Positions 35,466-45,475 of a DNA stretch of 64,000 nt are shown here, one piece after another. The number at the start of each line of letters is the position of its first letter. Position 1 is the first letter of the stretch. The translations under genes were made by a program, and so were the position numbers. The stretch spans positions 25,032-89,031 of the forward strand of contig NZ_JAGYPG010000005.1 in NCBI RefSeq assembly GCF_018343625.1, read 5' to 3'. The DNA is from Lederbergia citri. GTDB lineage: Bacteria; Bacillota; Bacilli; Bacillales; Bacillaceae_C. Under the pieces are notes generated by a model. That model searched no databases. It had not been told where the DNA came from and worked only from the letters and a program-made list of their open reading frames with translations.

Positions 35466-36770
35466 ATGACAAAAGTAACAATTATTGGGGCAGGAAGCGC
35501 CTTTACACAAAACTTAGCGGTAGATATATTAAATATTCCTGGATTAGATGAAGGAAGTATTGGACTTGTAGATATCGATGAATATCGGTTGGAAATCGCC
35601 CATCAACTAGTAGAAAAAATTATTAAGCTTACAGGAAAAAGGTGGACAGTGGAATCTTCCATAAATAGAAGAGAGATCTTGCCTGGTTCAGATTTTGTCA
35701 TCAATCAAATTGAAGTAGCAGGTTTGTATACAGTGAAAGCGGAATATGAAATACCTTTAAAATATGGGGTGAATCAATGTATTGGGGATACTCTTGGTCC
35801 TGGTGGGCTTTTTAAAACATTACGTACCCTTCCAGAATGGATAAAGATTGTGGAAGATATCAATGAGCTTTGTCCAAATTCAACGATATTGAACTATACA
35901 AATCCTATGTCCGCAGTAACCCTTGCAACGACGAGGGTTTCAAAGATTCCTGTTGTCGGATTATGTCATTCAATTCAAAATACATCAAGGCAATTATCAG
36001 AATATTTAGAAGTGCCTTACGAACAACTGGAGTGGAAAGCGGCTGGCATTAATCACATGTCATGGTTTACTAAACTGACCCATGATCAAAAGGATATGTA
36101 TCCAGTATTAAAAGATAAAATAGCCAACGATCCAAACTTATTATTAAAGGATCCAGTTCGCTTTGATTTTATGAAATACTTAGGGGCGTTTGTTTCCGAG
36201 TCTAGTGGCCACTTCTCAGAATATATTCCTTACTATCGAAAACGACAAGACTTAATCGATCAACATTGTAGTGCTGGATATAATGGTGCAACTGGATTTT
36301 ATGCAAATAATTGGCCGACATGGAGAAAAGAGAATGATGCGGAGATATTACGCAAGATTTCCGGTGAAGAGGAAATCAGTTTGGAATCAAGTAATGAATA
36401 CGCCGCCGATATTATAGAAGCAATGGTAACGAAAACTCCGAAGATTATCTATGGAAATGTAGCAAACGAAGGGGTAATTCAAAATCTACCTCATGATGGG
36501 ATTGTTGAAGTAGCCTGTCTTGTTGATGGAAACGGCATTCAGCCTACTAAGTTTGGGAAACTTCCTGAACATCTAGCTGCTCTATGTAGAAGCAATATGG
36601 CATTCTTTGAATTGGCTGTACAAGCTGTTCTTGAAAAAGATAAAGAAAAAGCATTTTATGCTTTAGCAATTGATCCATTGACTTCGGCAGTCTGCTCATT
36701 GGAAGAAATAAGGTCTATGTTCAATGAATTATTTGAAGCAGAAAGAGAGTATATCGGAGATCTTAAATAA
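35466..36770 (+). CDS. GH4 family alpha-galactosidase-like glycosidase
   Basis: 434 residues from ATG 35466 (AAAGGGGA upstream). NAD-binding IIGAGSAFTQNLAVDIL, GDTLGPGGLF, NYTNPMSAV and the metal-binding GLCHS identify GH4, which uses NAD+ and Mn2+ in a redox-assisted cleavage. The MelA-like GLCHSIQ favours alpha-galactosides. Cytosolic, so it acts on imported sugars. Confidence 0.88.
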   Translation: MTKVTIIGAGSAFTQNLAVDILNIPGLDEGSIGLVDIDEYRLEIAHQLVEKIIKLTGKRWTVESSINRREILPGSDFVINQIEVAGLYTVKAEYEIPLKYGVNQCIGDTLGPGGLFKTLRTLPEWIKIVEDINELCPNSTILNYTNPMSAVTLATTRVSKIPVVGLCHSIQNTSRQLSEYLEVPYEQLEWKAAGINHMSWFTKLTHDQKDMYPVLKDKIANDPNLLLKDPVRFDFMKYLGAFVSESSGHFSEYIPYYRKRQDLIDQHCSAGYNGATGFYANNWPTWRKENDAEILRKISGEEEISLESSNEYAADIIEAMVTKTPKIIYGNVANEGVIQNLPHDGIVEVACLVDGNGIQPTKFGKLPEHLAALCRSNMAFFELAVQAVLEKDKEKAFYALAIDPLTSAVCSLEEIRSMFNELFEAEREYIGDLK

Positions 36771-36800
36771 TAAAAAGCATATTTAAAGGTGGTGAAATAT

Positions 36801-37754
36801 ATGGATAGAAATATTTTTATACTAGGAGAAATTAATGCTGATTTAATTATTACAGGTGAAGATGTAACACCAGAATTGAATCGGGAAAAGCTTGTTGACA
36901 GATTCGACCAAGTATTGGGATCTTCTTCAGCTATTACAGCAAGTTGCCTAGCAGGAATGGGATACAATGTTTTTTTTGTCGGAGTGGTAGGAAATGATCC
37001 GTTTGGTCACTTTTGCTTAGATCAATTACAAAAAAATGGTGTAGATACATCGTATGTAACGATTGCCGATCATTTGCAAACAGGTGTAACAGTCTCTCTT
37101 TCTACTAAAGATGACCGCGCTTTATTGACTTATATGGGTGCCATATCGGAATTAACTGAAGAAAATATCCCGGATGATATATATTCCAAGGCTGATCATA
37201 TACATTTTGGTTCTTTCTATCTCCAAGAAAAGATGAAGAAAAGTTGGAAAACAATTTTTGCAAAGGCTAAAAAGCATTCTATAAGTACATCATTCGATAC
37301 AGGATGGGATCCACATAATAGTTGGGACAGGGAGGTGATATCGGAAGTAATCCAATTAGCGGATTATTTCATTCCAAGCGAAGATGAAATCCTGAATATA
37401 TTTAATATTAATGGACTTGACCAGATTATTGATCAGCTTCCCGAGTTAAGTGGGAAGGTTGTTGTTAAAAGAGGTAAAAATGGATCCATCATGATTGAAG
37501 AGAGTAAAGATATTCTTGAAGCACCTGCTCTAAAGGTCAATCCGATTGATACAACGGGGGCGGGGGATTCCTTTAATGCCGGATTAATTGCCGGACATCT
37601 CCAAAATTTAAAAGGGATTGAATTACTGGAAATGGCAAATGCGTCTGGAGCACTCGCTACCCAAAGAATTGGAGGTGCAAGTAATGTTCCTTCAATGACC
37701 GAAGTTAAAGAATTTATGAAAAAAGCGAAAAGTGAAAAAGATGTTGCTCTGTGA
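36801..37754 (+). CDS. PfkB-family sugar kinase
   Basis: 317 residues from ATG 36801 (AAAGGTGGTG upstream). PfkB motifs LGSSSAITASCLAGMGYNV near the N-terminus and DTTGAGDSFNAGLIAG with the catalytic Asp are intact. Because ABC importers deliver unphosphorylated sugar, this kinase is the likely source of the hexose- or hexosamine-6-phosphate used by the AgaS-type enzyme. Substrate inferred only. Confidence 0.85.
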   Translation: MDRNIFILGEINADLIITGEDVTPELNREKLVDRFDQVLGSSSAITASCLAGMGYNVFFVGVVGNDPFGHFCLDQLQKNGVDTSYVTIADHLQTGVTVSLSTKDDRALLTYMGAISELTEENIPDDIYSKADHIHFGSFYLQEKMKKSWKTIFAKAKKHSISTSFDTGWDPHNSWDREVISEVIQLADYFIPSEDEILNIFNINGLDQIIDQLPELSGKVVVKRGKNGSIMIEESKDILEAPALKVNPIDTTGAGDSFNAGLIAGHLQNLKGIELLEMANASGALATQRIGGASNVPSMTEVKEFMKKAKSEKDVAL

Positions 37755-37819
37755 ACTAAGGTATTTAGTTGAAAGTGAATTAAAAAATAGAAACAAAATT
37801 ATGGGGGGAACCAAATATT

Positions 37820-39100
37820 ATGAAGAAAAGATTGCTTTCAGCATTAATGTTCGCTTTAGTCTCTATACTAGTTTTGCAAGCGTGTTCAAACAACTCATCT
37901 TCTGGCGGCTCAGATTCCGGCAAGGTAAAGCTCGTATGGTGGGCTCATGATAATCCTGCGTTTGTAAAAGCAAATAAGAAGTTTATTGAAGATTACACAA
38001 AGGAAAATCCAAATGTGGAGATAGACCTGCAAATTTTTCCATACGATGCTTTCGTTCAAAAATTGAAGACGGCCTATGCTGGAAATGCAGCTCCTGATAT
38101 CGCCCAAGTTTTTGGCAGCTGGGCGCCACAATATATTAAAAATGGACACCTTTCACCTGTTCCTGATATGTATGCCGATAAGTTAGAAACGGACTTTTTT
38201 GAACCTGCTTTAGGTGCTTATACGAAGGATGGAACCATTTACGGGATTCCGCAAGAATACAATTTGGAAAATGGAGGAATGCTTGCAAGTCCCGATATGT
38301 TTAAAGAAGCAGGAATTGAATATCCAACAACATGGGACGAACTTGTTGATGCTTCTATCAAACTAACAAAAACCGAGAACATTAAAATCACAACTAAAGG
38401 ATTCGAGTTTGTGAGTGGAGATAATATTACATTCTTTTTCTTGTCCCTTATTCTTCAACAAGGCGGAGAATATTTAACAGAAGACGGGCATGTGGATTTT
38501 GGTACTCCTGAAGCAACAAAGGCAATGAGTGAGATGAAGCGGTTTTTAACAGAGTATAAGGTTACGGACTTTAGAGATTTTGGTGGGGATCTAGATATTT
38601 CTGACTTTTTCTTCACAGGAAAGTCAGCAATGGCGTATAGAGGACCTTGGACCATTGCGGAAGGGCAGGAAAACTATGAATTAGGAGAGTTTGACTACAT
38701 TCCGATGCCAGCCTATGGAAATAGTAAGCCATATTTTGCCGCGGAAACTGGTTGGGGAGAAATTGTTGCAAAATCCAGCAAGCATCAAGAGGAAGCATGG
38801 AAATTCGTGAATTATATGACTGAGAAAGAACAATCAAAATACTTTAATATTACTACGTTCACTGTACCTGCCAATATTGCGGCTGCTGAGGATCCGGAGC
38901 TTTTGGAAGCTCTACCTAAAATGAAGGCATCTTTGGACATTTTAGAGTACGGTAAATATATCGGTGATTTTGATACAGATTTCTTTAAACAGCAAGTGAA
39001 TGATAACTTTCAATTGATCGTGGATGAAAAACTTTCAATTGAGGATGGTTTGAAAAAGATTGAAACAGAGATTAATAATATGGTGGATAAACAGAAATAA
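37820..39100 (+). CDS. ABC sugar-binding lipoprotein
   Basis: 426 residues. A signal peptide ends in the lipobox LQAC (Cys22). The mature part is a group-1 extracellular solute-binding protein with KVKLVWWAHDN, FEPALGAYTKDGTIYGIPQE and a late GWGEIVAKSSKHQEEAWKFV. Anchored outside the membrane, it captures oligosaccharide for the two permeases. Confidence 0.92.
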   Translation: MKKRLLSALMFALVSILVLQACSNNSSSGGSDSGKVKLVWWAHDNPAFVKANKKFIEDYTKENPNVEIDLQIFPYDAFVQKLKTAYAGNAAPDIAQVFGSWAPQYIKNGHLSPVPDMYADKLETDFFEPALGAYTKDGTIYGIPQEYNLENGGMLASPDMFKEAGIEYPTTWDELVDASIKLTKTENIKITTKGFEFVSGDNITFFFLSLILQQGGEYLTEDGHVDFGTPEATKAMSEMKRFLTEYKVTDFRDFGGDLDISDFFFTGKSAMAYRGPWTIAEGQENYELGEFDYIPMPAYGNSKPYFAAETGWGEIVAKSSKHQEEAWKFVNYMTEKEQSKYFNITTFTVPANIAAAEDPELLEALPKMKASLDILEYGKYIGDFDTDFFKQQVNDNFQLIVDEKLSIEDGLKKIETEINNMVDKQK

Positions 39101-39115
39101 CGAATGGTAATGAAC

Positions 39116-39141
39116 AAAGAAGAGGGTAATCCCTCTTCTTT
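39116..39141 (+). terminator. Intercistronic attenuator between binding protein and permease
   Basis: A perfect 11-bp hairpin, arms 39116-39126 and 39131-39141, loop TAAT, followed by TT then the permease ribosome site. It probably raises binding-protein mRNA over permease mRNA. Confidence 0.65.
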
Positions 39142-39157
39142 TAAAAGGAGTGATATT

Positions 39158-40099
39158 ATGCGAGTACAAACCGAGACGAATATGCCAAGCAAAGAGAATC
39201 AACATCAAAAGACACTCTCAGACCTATATAAAAAGAAACGGCAATTTATTTTTGTCACCTTAACGCCTATTATGGTTTTGTTTATGATATTCTTTGTGAT
39301 CCCAATTGTCTGGGGATTGCTTTTATCTTTATACCAGTATAATCCGTTAAATGCCAACTCTCCCTTTGTTGGACTAGAAAACTTTAAAGAGCTACTACGG
39401 GATGATGTGTTTAAAAAAACCTTTTGGAATACATTTAAGTTTATTATTATTGCTGTCCCTGGAAATATATTTTTAACATTATTCATTGCCATCGGAATTA
39501 GTAAAATTCGGAGCCGTTTTTTTCAAGATACATTCCGTACACTTTACTTTTTGCCATGTATAGCCCCTTTAGCTGCCTCGGCGGTTGTTTGGTCTACCCT
39601 TTTTAATTCTGATAGAGGTCTATTCAATATGATTTTAACGAGTATTGGGTTCTCAGGAATTGATTGGTTGACTGACCCAACAATGGCGATGTATTCCGTC
39701 ATCATTATGACACTTTGGGCTGATATGGGCTTTAATATTGTCATATTTATCGCAGGATTGAATGCTATCCCAGAAATGTTTTATGAGGCAGCTGATCTGG
39801 ATGGTGCCGGCAAGTGGGACAGGTTTCGAAATATTACAGTTCCTCTTTTGAGTCGTACAACCCTTTTTATTACCATTATGACAAGTTTGTCTTACTTCCA
39901 AATGTTTCCGCAATTCCAGGTGCTTACAAATGGGGAACCCCAGAATGAAACGAGGGTATTGGCATTAAGTATTTATGACCATGCTTTTAAGTATTTTAAT
40001 ATGGGTTATGCCTCCGCGATCGCAACGGTTCTATTTTTAATCATTTTAATCATCACGATTATTCAACTTCGTGTCGGCAAATCAAATTGGGAGTACTAG
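39158..40099 (+). CDS. ABC sugar permease (MalF/UgpA type)
   Basis: 313 residues from ATG 39158 (AAAGGAGTG upstream). Six membrane segments and the cytoplasmic EAA loop EAADLDGAGKWDRFRNITVPL are present. Pairs with the next permease to form the importer channel. Confidence 0.9.
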   Translation: MRVQTETNMPSKENQHQKTLSDLYKKKRQFIFVTLTPIMVLFMIFFVIPIVWGLLLSLYQYNPLNANSPFVGLENFKELLRDDVFKKTFWNTFKFIIIAVPGNIFLTLFIAIGISKIRSRFFQDTFRTLYFLPCIAPLAASAVVWSTLFNSDRGLFNMILTSIGFSGIDWLTDPTMAMYSVIIMTLWADMGFNIVIFIAGLNAIPEMFYEAADLDGAGKWDRFRNITVPLLSRTTLFITIMTSLSYFQMFPQFQVLTNGEPQNETRVLALSIYDHAFKYFNMGYASAIATVLFLIILIITIIQLRVGKSNWEY

Positions 40100-40111
40100 G
40101 AGGGCAAGGGT

Positions 40112-40936
40112 ATGAAAGGTAAAGTAGATGTTCCTTATATCATTCTTTTTTTCTTTATTTCTGTAGGAGCAATCATTATGTTTATTCCTTATTTATGGAT
40201 GGTGTTATCCTCCTTAAAAAGCAATCTGGAAATCATCTCCCCATCATCGGGATTATTCCCAAAATCAATCTCATTTGATGGTTATAAAACTGTTATTCAA
40301 GAGGCTCCCTTCATGAGGTGGCTTTTGAATAGTACGATTACGTCGGCGGCCATCACCTTGGTAACGCTATTCACAAGTGCGATAGGCGGTTATGTTTTTG
40401 CTAAGTATCGTTTTCGTGGTCAAAAGATCTACTTTGTTTTGCTGCTTGCAACCATGATGGTTCCATTTCAAGTTGTCATGATACCAAGCTATTTGATTAT
40501 TGCTAAAATGGGATTGTTAAATAATCTGCTTGCTATTATCATTCCAAATTTAGTAAGCGGATTTGGCATCTTTTTAGCGAAACAGTTTATTGAAGCGATT
40601 CCAAATGATTTAATCGAGGCTGCCCGTATAGATGGAGCCGGAGAGTTCCGTACATTCTGGAGTATGATTTTACCCCAGTTAACACCAGCATTATCGGCAC
40701 TGGGAATTTTCACTTTTATGGCAGCGTGGAATGATTATTTATGGCCACTGATTGTGTTGAATGACACCAATAAAATGACAGTGCCATTGGCGTTAGTTTT
40801 CTTTAATGGCCAGCATTCTGTCAACTACAATGTGGTTATGTCAGCAGGTGTTCTAATTATGATTCCAGTCGTTATTGTATTCCTGATATTCCAACGGCAG
40901 TTTATTAAAGGAATGGCCCTTACCGGTTTGAAATAA
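40112..40936 (+). CDS. ABC sugar permease (MalG/UgpE type)
   Basis: 274 residues with six membrane segments and the EAA loop EAARIDGAGEFRTFWSMILPQ. It starts 12 nt after the first permease behind AGGAGGGCAAGGG. The locus has no ATPase gene, so a shared MsmX-like ATPase elsewhere must energise it. Confidence 0.9.
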   Translation: MKGKVDVPYIILFFFISVGAIIMFIPYLWMVLSSLKSNLEIISPSSGLFPKSISFDGYKTVIQEAPFMRWLLNSTITSAAITLVTLFTSAIGGYVFAKYRFRGQKIYFVLLLATMMVPFQVVMIPSYLIIAKMGLLNNLLAIIIPNLVSGFGIFLAKQFIEAIPNDLIEAARIDGAGEFRTFWSMILPQLTPALSALGIFTFMAAWNDYLWPLIVLNDTNKMTVPLALVFFNGQHSVNYNVVMSAGVLIMIPVVIVFLIFQRQFIKGMALTGLK

Positions 40937-41022
40937 CGTAATGGCTGTACCTTTTACTTATTGTGTATGTAACTTTTATTAATTAATGTACCGGCGTTGA
41001 TGAAAAGGGGAGGTTCAAGATA

Positions 41023-42411
41023 TTGGGTAGAAGGAAAATTGTTTTAATTGGAGCTGGTAGCGCCGTTTTTACGCAAGGACTAGTGACTGATTTTATTGTT
41101 TCGGAACGTATTGGTCGTTGGGAAATTGCCTTGGTCGATATAGATGAAAGGGCTCTTCAATCGATTACCACACTAACAAAAAAAATGGTCGAAAAGAAAA
41201 ATGCCGATATTATTATCACTTCTTCTACCAATAGAAGGGAGTTATTGCCTGGTGCGGACGTTGTTGTTACAACCGTTGCAGTGGGGGGAAGAAGGGCTTG
41301 GGAAAATGATGTTCTTATCCCTAGAAAGTATGGGGTCTATCAACCAGTCGGGGATACGACAATGCCCGGTGGAATATCAAGGGCATTACGGATGATCCCT
41401 GCTATGCTTGAAATTGCAAGGGATGTTAAAGAACTATGTCCTGAGGCTTACTTTTTCAACTATTCAAACCCAATGACAGCAATCTGTACAGCGATAAAAA
41501 AAGAAATAGGCATCCCTGTCATCGGATTATGCCACGGTGTAATTCATGTCGAACAGTATTTGGCGAAGTTTCTTGGTGTACCACCCTCGGAATTTAAAAC
41601 TTTGGGGGTAGGGCTTAACCATCTCACCTTCTTATATGATTTAAGATTAAAAGGTAAAGATGCAAAACCATTATTATTGGAAAAGCTTTCGGAGCAAAAG
41701 GGCTTATCGATACACCCAAACTTAGAGGCATTCCGTGAGATGGGCGGATGCGATTCAGATACCCCATTTTATGGAGATAATCCATTTTCATGGGAGTTCT
41801 TTGAAAAATATAATGTGTTTCCTGCTGTACTAGACAGACATGTAGTAGAGTTTTTCCCTGAACGTTTCCCAGCAGGGCATTACTATGGAAAGACACTCGG
41901 TAAAGATGCATTTTCTTTTGAAAAAGTGATTGAATATGGAGACCGTGAATATGAGAAGATGCATAAACAAGCTATAGACGGAAGTATCAATGAGAGATTA
42001 TTCCATCGCTCAGAGGGCGAGCACGAACAGCTGGTAGAAATCTTACATTCTTTGTACTCGGATGACAGAAAAGTTTATTCAATAAATATTCCAAATCAAG
42101 GTGCAATTCCAAGCTTACCTTATGATGTAGTACTAGAGATGCCAGCTATAGCAACCGCTAAGGGTTTTATACCTTTATTTATAAATGATGTACCTGAAAT
42201 TCCGAATAGCCTATTACATAATCATATTTCGGTAGTGAATTTGACTGTACGAGCAGCTTTAACAGGTGACTTTTCTATGTTTGTTGAAGCCCTTTTGTTG
42301 GATGGATCGGTTAACACAGAAGAAATCGCAGTGAGTTTAGCAAAGGAATTGATTGAAGCACATCGAGAATTTTTACCGCAATTTAGTCATACAGAAATTC
42401 CTAGTAAATAA
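41023..42411 (+). CDS. Second GH4 family glycosidase
   Basis: 462 residues from TTG 41023 (AAGGGGAGG upstream). NAD-binding LIGAGSAVFTQGL, GDTTMPGGISRALR, NYSNPMTA and GLCHG show GH4. It differs clearly from the first GH4 and has a longer C-terminal half, closer to alpha-galacturonidase/alpha-glucosidase-like members. It closes the operon; the linkage it cuts is unknown. Confidence 0.86.
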   Translation: MGRRKIVLIGAGSAVFTQGLVTDFIVSERIGRWEIALVDIDERALQSITTLTKKMVEKKNADIIITSSTNRRELLPGADVVVTTVAVGGRRAWENDVLIPRKYGVYQPVGDTTMPGGISRALRMIPAMLEIARDVKELCPEAYFFNYSNPMTAICTAIKKEIGIPVIGLCHGVIHVEQYLAKFLGVPPSEFKTLGVGLNHLTFLYDLRLKGKDAKPLLLEKLSEQKGLSIHPNLEAFREMGGCDSDTPFYGDNPFSWEFFEKYNVFPAVLDRHVVEFFPERFPAGHYYGKTLGKDAFSFEKVIEYGDREYEKMHKQAIDGSINERLFHRSEGEHEQLVEILHSLYSDDRKVYSINIPNQGAIPSLPYDVVLEMPAIATAKGFIPLFINDVPEIPNSLLHNHISVVNLTVRAALTGDFSMFVEALLLDGSVNTEEIAVSLAKELIEAHREFLPQFSHTEIPSK

Positions 42412-42728
42412 AATATGCTATTTAGAAGGATACAAAGAAATTTCTCTGGTGTGACCTGAATGTAAGAAATAACTACGATCCTAAATGTGGGAGATATTTA
42501 ATAGTACAAAATGGCAGTTCCAGGAAACAGCTATGTGTGCGAAGGCTAGGATTATGTGCCAGGTTCTAAAACAATTCGTATTTGTTTTAGAACCTGGCAT
42601 CTATTCTATTAATATCTTATTTACACATGAATCTACTTTTTAATGTCGAACTCCCCATAATCCTAAGTACCTTCTCTGGAATATATCGTCTTCTTATTCT
42701 TGACTAGCCCTATCAATATCCATCTTAT
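42412..42728. other. Intergenic region with strong palindrome
   Basis: A perfect 18-bp hairpin, arms 42557-42574 and 42582-42599 with a 7-nt loop, is the likely end of the sugar operon although no T run follows. The rest carries nothing recognisable. Confidence 0.6.
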
Positions 42729-42885
42729 GGGTTACAAGATGATTATGACTGTACCATTGGCTTTGGTGTTTTTTAACAGTCAAAACACAACAAATTTTAA
42801 TGTTGTTATGTCTGCCGCTGTCTTAATCATGGTACCCGTCTTTATCGTTTTTCTTATCTTCCAGCACCGCTTTAGTTCATTCAGA
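42729..42885 (+). pseudogene. MalG-type permease C-terminal fragment
   Basis: The frame reads MTVPLALVFFNSQNTTNFNV then VMSAAVLIMVPVFIVFLIFQ, which aligns with the end of the intact permease at 40112-40936 at roughly three of four residues. Everything upstream and the last ~10 residues are missing. A dead partial paralogue. Confidence 0.75.
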
Positions 42886-43063
42886 ATAACAATTCTGTAT
42901 ATGCTAAATTTGCGTTTTGACCTTGCCACCTTGAGCATACTCATACTGTCATGAAGAAAATGCATATACAGAAGGAAGGTAAATGTTGATTAGTATAGAA
43001 GAATATACCTAAGTATTAGCTTATTCTTAGATTAATGTGAATGAAGAAGGGAGAATATTGCTT

Positions 43064-43522
43064 ATGGAACAAATTAAATTAGAGGAAAAACTAGAAGACA
43101 TTACAGGTGTAACTTGTATTTACATTCCTGTGCAAGACGTTTATGAGTCTATTAAATGGTATCAAAAAAATTTAGGATGTGAACCTACAAACCATAATCC
43201 TGTTAAACCGGGGATGGAATTATCGATTTTGAGATTTCCTGATCTTAACGGGAATTTCCTTGAACCGGGTCTCAGGCAAACAGTTCCTGCAATATTCCTT
43301 ATAAAAACAAAACAAGCAGTAGGGGGCTTAGATTTTACATTAGAGAGCAGTGCTCGCCTTCCCCTAGCTTGCTTTATTACTCCCCGAATCCAAGAGATAT
43401 ACAATCGCTTTAAAGAAAACGGAGTAAACATTGTATCTGATATTCCAGAAAATAAGCCTAGTGGACCTAACTTTAAATTTCGTGACCCAGATGGAAATAT
43501 GTTAGAAATATGGCAGCCCTGA
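43064..43522 (+). CDS. VOC-family (glyoxalase-like) protein
   Basis: 152 residues from ATG 43064; TTG 43058 has better spacing to AAGGGAG and is an equal candidate. Two beta-alpha-beta-beta-beta units are visible: CIYIPVQDVYESIKWYQKNLG and the C-terminal KFRDPDGNMLEIWQP with a metal-ligand Glu. Function could be dioxygenase, lyase or resistance; not determinable. Confidence 0.8.
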   Translation: MEQIKLEEKLEDITGVTCIYIPVQDVYESIKWYQKNLGCEPTNHNPVKPGMELSILRFPDLNGNFLEPGLRQTVPAIFLIKTKQAVGGLDFTLESSARLPLACFITPRIQEIYNRFKENGVNIVSDIPENKPSGPNFKFRDPDGNMLEIWQP

Positions 43523-43834
43523 AAACTATAGATAAAAAACAAGGAGCTTTCCTAATGAATACTACACAAATTTAGACATGTAGGAGAAAGCGGGAGAAAT
43601 TGCCATGGTTATTAATGACGCCGATCGGAATGGAAATTTTAGTTGAAGAAATTCTTGGCGCTTAAGAAATTCCGTTTTAATTAAATGTATAATGAAAAAG
43701 GTAGTAAATCCACTTCTGGTTTTTCTACCTTTTTCTTATTGTGCTGTCCCTTAATTTCATCTGATAAATAATACATAGTTATCTTGTTTATGGACATTAA
43801 TATCTTTATATCATTTGGATATGGAGGATAAAAT
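43523..43834. other. Intergenic region
   Basis: Holds a degenerate short frame near 43604-43654 that recalls a VOC strand, and a terminator (43694-43735). No gene is supported. Confidence 0.4.
43694..43737 (+). terminator. Rho-independent terminator
   Basis: Perfect 11-bp arms 43694-43704 and 43725-43735 with T-rich 3' flank. Confidence 0.75.
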
Positions 43835-45412
43835 ATGAGCCATAATGGTCAAGAATTTGAAGATGAAATGACGCTAACGAATCGTCAAGGACACCCAATT
43901 TCGGATAACCAGAACATTAGAACTATGGGAAATAGAGGACCTTCCACATTAGAAAATTACCATTTCATTGAAAAAATTTCGCATTTTGACCGTGAGAAGA
44001 TTCCTGAACGTATTGTTCATGCGCGTGGAGCAGGTGCTCATGGGTATTTTGAATCCTATGGGAAGGTGGGAAATGAGCCGATTTCCAAATACACACGGGC
44101 TAAGGTATTGCAAAAAGCAGGGAAGCAGACACCTGTTTTCGTTCGTTTTTCTACTGTAGCTGGTGGAGGTCACTCTCCAGAAACCTTACGGGATCCCCGC
44201 GGATTTGCTGTAAAGTTTTATACAGAAGAGGGGAACTGGGATTTAGTAGGGAACAACTTAAAGATATTCTTTATTCGTGACGCGATGATATTCCCTGATA
44301 TGATTCATGCGTTTAAACATGACCCTGTGAACAATCTTCCTGATCCTGAGAGAATGTTTGATTTTGTTTCACAAACACCAGAAGCTACTCATATGATTAC
44401 CTTTTTATTTTCTCCTTGGGGGATTCCGGCGAATTACCGCCAAATGCAAGGGTCCGGAGTGAACACGTATAAATGGGTAAACAGTGAAGGTGAAGCTGTC
44501 CTTATAAAATATCATTGGGAACCGAAGCAAGGTATAAAGAATTTAACGCAAAAAGAAGCAGAGGAAATTCAGGGTAAAAACTTTAACCACGCAACACAAG
44601 ATTTATATGAAGCGATCGAACGTGGTGAATATCCCGAATGGGAGCTATTCGTACAAATCATGAGTGATGGCGTGCACCCTGAATTAGATTTTGATCCTCT
44701 TGACGATACAAAACTATGGCCAAAAGAACAATTTCCTTGGCTGCCCGTGGGAAGAATGGTCCTAAATAAAAATCCTGAAGATTATTTTGTAGAAGTGGAG
44801 CAGGCAGCATTTGGCACAGGAGTCCTTGTGGATGGACTTGATTTCTCTGATGATAAAATGCTTCAAGGCAGGACGTTTTCATATTCGGATACACAACGGT
44901 ATCGCGTAGGTGCAAATTATTTACAGCTTCCAATAAATGCACCGAAAAAACGAGTGGCAACGAATCAAGGAGGAGGGCAAATGCAATATAAAGTGGATCG
45001 CGCTCCTGGACAAAATCTACACGTTAACTATGAGCCTTCCGTTCTAGGAGGATTAAAAGAAGCGACCAAAAATGTTAAAGATCATCAACCGCATTATGAT
45101 GCAACATTAGTAAGGCAAAAAATTGATCGTACCAATGATTTCAAACAAGCTGGTGAAACGTATCGTGCCTTTGATGATGTAGAAAGGGAAGAACTCATAT
45201 CAAATTTAGTCGATGCACTAAAAATTTGTAATCCCGTTATCCAAGAAAAAATGATTGAATACTTCACAAAAGCTGACCCGGATTATGGAAAACAAGTTGC
45301 AGATGGAATCGCGCATTCAAAAAGTGAAAATAATTCGCATACGAGTTCCTCCACTGCGGATAAAACGGTCAAAGATGCAGAAAAAATGGGGCACAAAACA
45401 GACGGATATTAA
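43835..45412 (+). CDS. Heme catalase
   Basis: 525 residues, clade-3-like small-subunit catalase size. Distal His62 in PERIVHARGAGAHG, the distal-site GNNLKIFFIRD and the proximal heme ligand Tyr350 in RTFSYSDTQRYR are all intact. Converts H2O2 to water and oxygen. A hydrophilic C-terminal tail follows the core. It has its own terminator. I see no clear PerR box upstream. Confidence 0.95.
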   Translation: MSHNGQEFEDEMTLTNRQGHPISDNQNIRTMGNRGPSTLENYHFIEKISHFDREKIPERIVHARGAGAHGYFESYGKVGNEPISKYTRAKVLQKAGKQTPVFVRFSTVAGGGHSPETLRDPRGFAVKFYTEEGNWDLVGNNLKIFFIRDAMIFPDMIHAFKHDPVNNLPDPERMFDFVSQTPEATHMITFLFSPWGIPANYRQMQGSGVNTYKWVNSEGEAVLIKYHWEPKQGIKNLTQKEAEEIQGKNFNHATQDLYEAIERGEYPEWELFVQIMSDGVHPELDFDPLDDTKLWPKEQFPWLPVGRMVLNKNPEDYFVEVEQAAFGTGVLVDGLDFSDDKMLQGRTFSYSDTQRYRVGANYLQLPINAPKKRVATNQGGGQMQYKVDRAPGQNLHVNYEPSVLGGLKEATKNVKDHQPHYDATLVRQKIDRTNDFKQAGETYRAFDDVEREELISNLVDALKICNPVIQEKMIEYFTKADPDYGKQVADGIAHSKSENNSHTSSSTADKTVKDAEKMGHKTDGY

Positions 45413-45426
45413 GTACTGAAAAAGAA

Positions 45427-45461
45427 AGGTGGAAGAAAAACAACTTATTTTTCTTCCACCT
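45427..45461 (+). terminator. Catalase terminator
   Basis: Perfect 14-bp arms 45427-45440 and 45448-45461. Confidence 0.8.
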
Positions 45462-45475
45462 ATATTATACTCATC

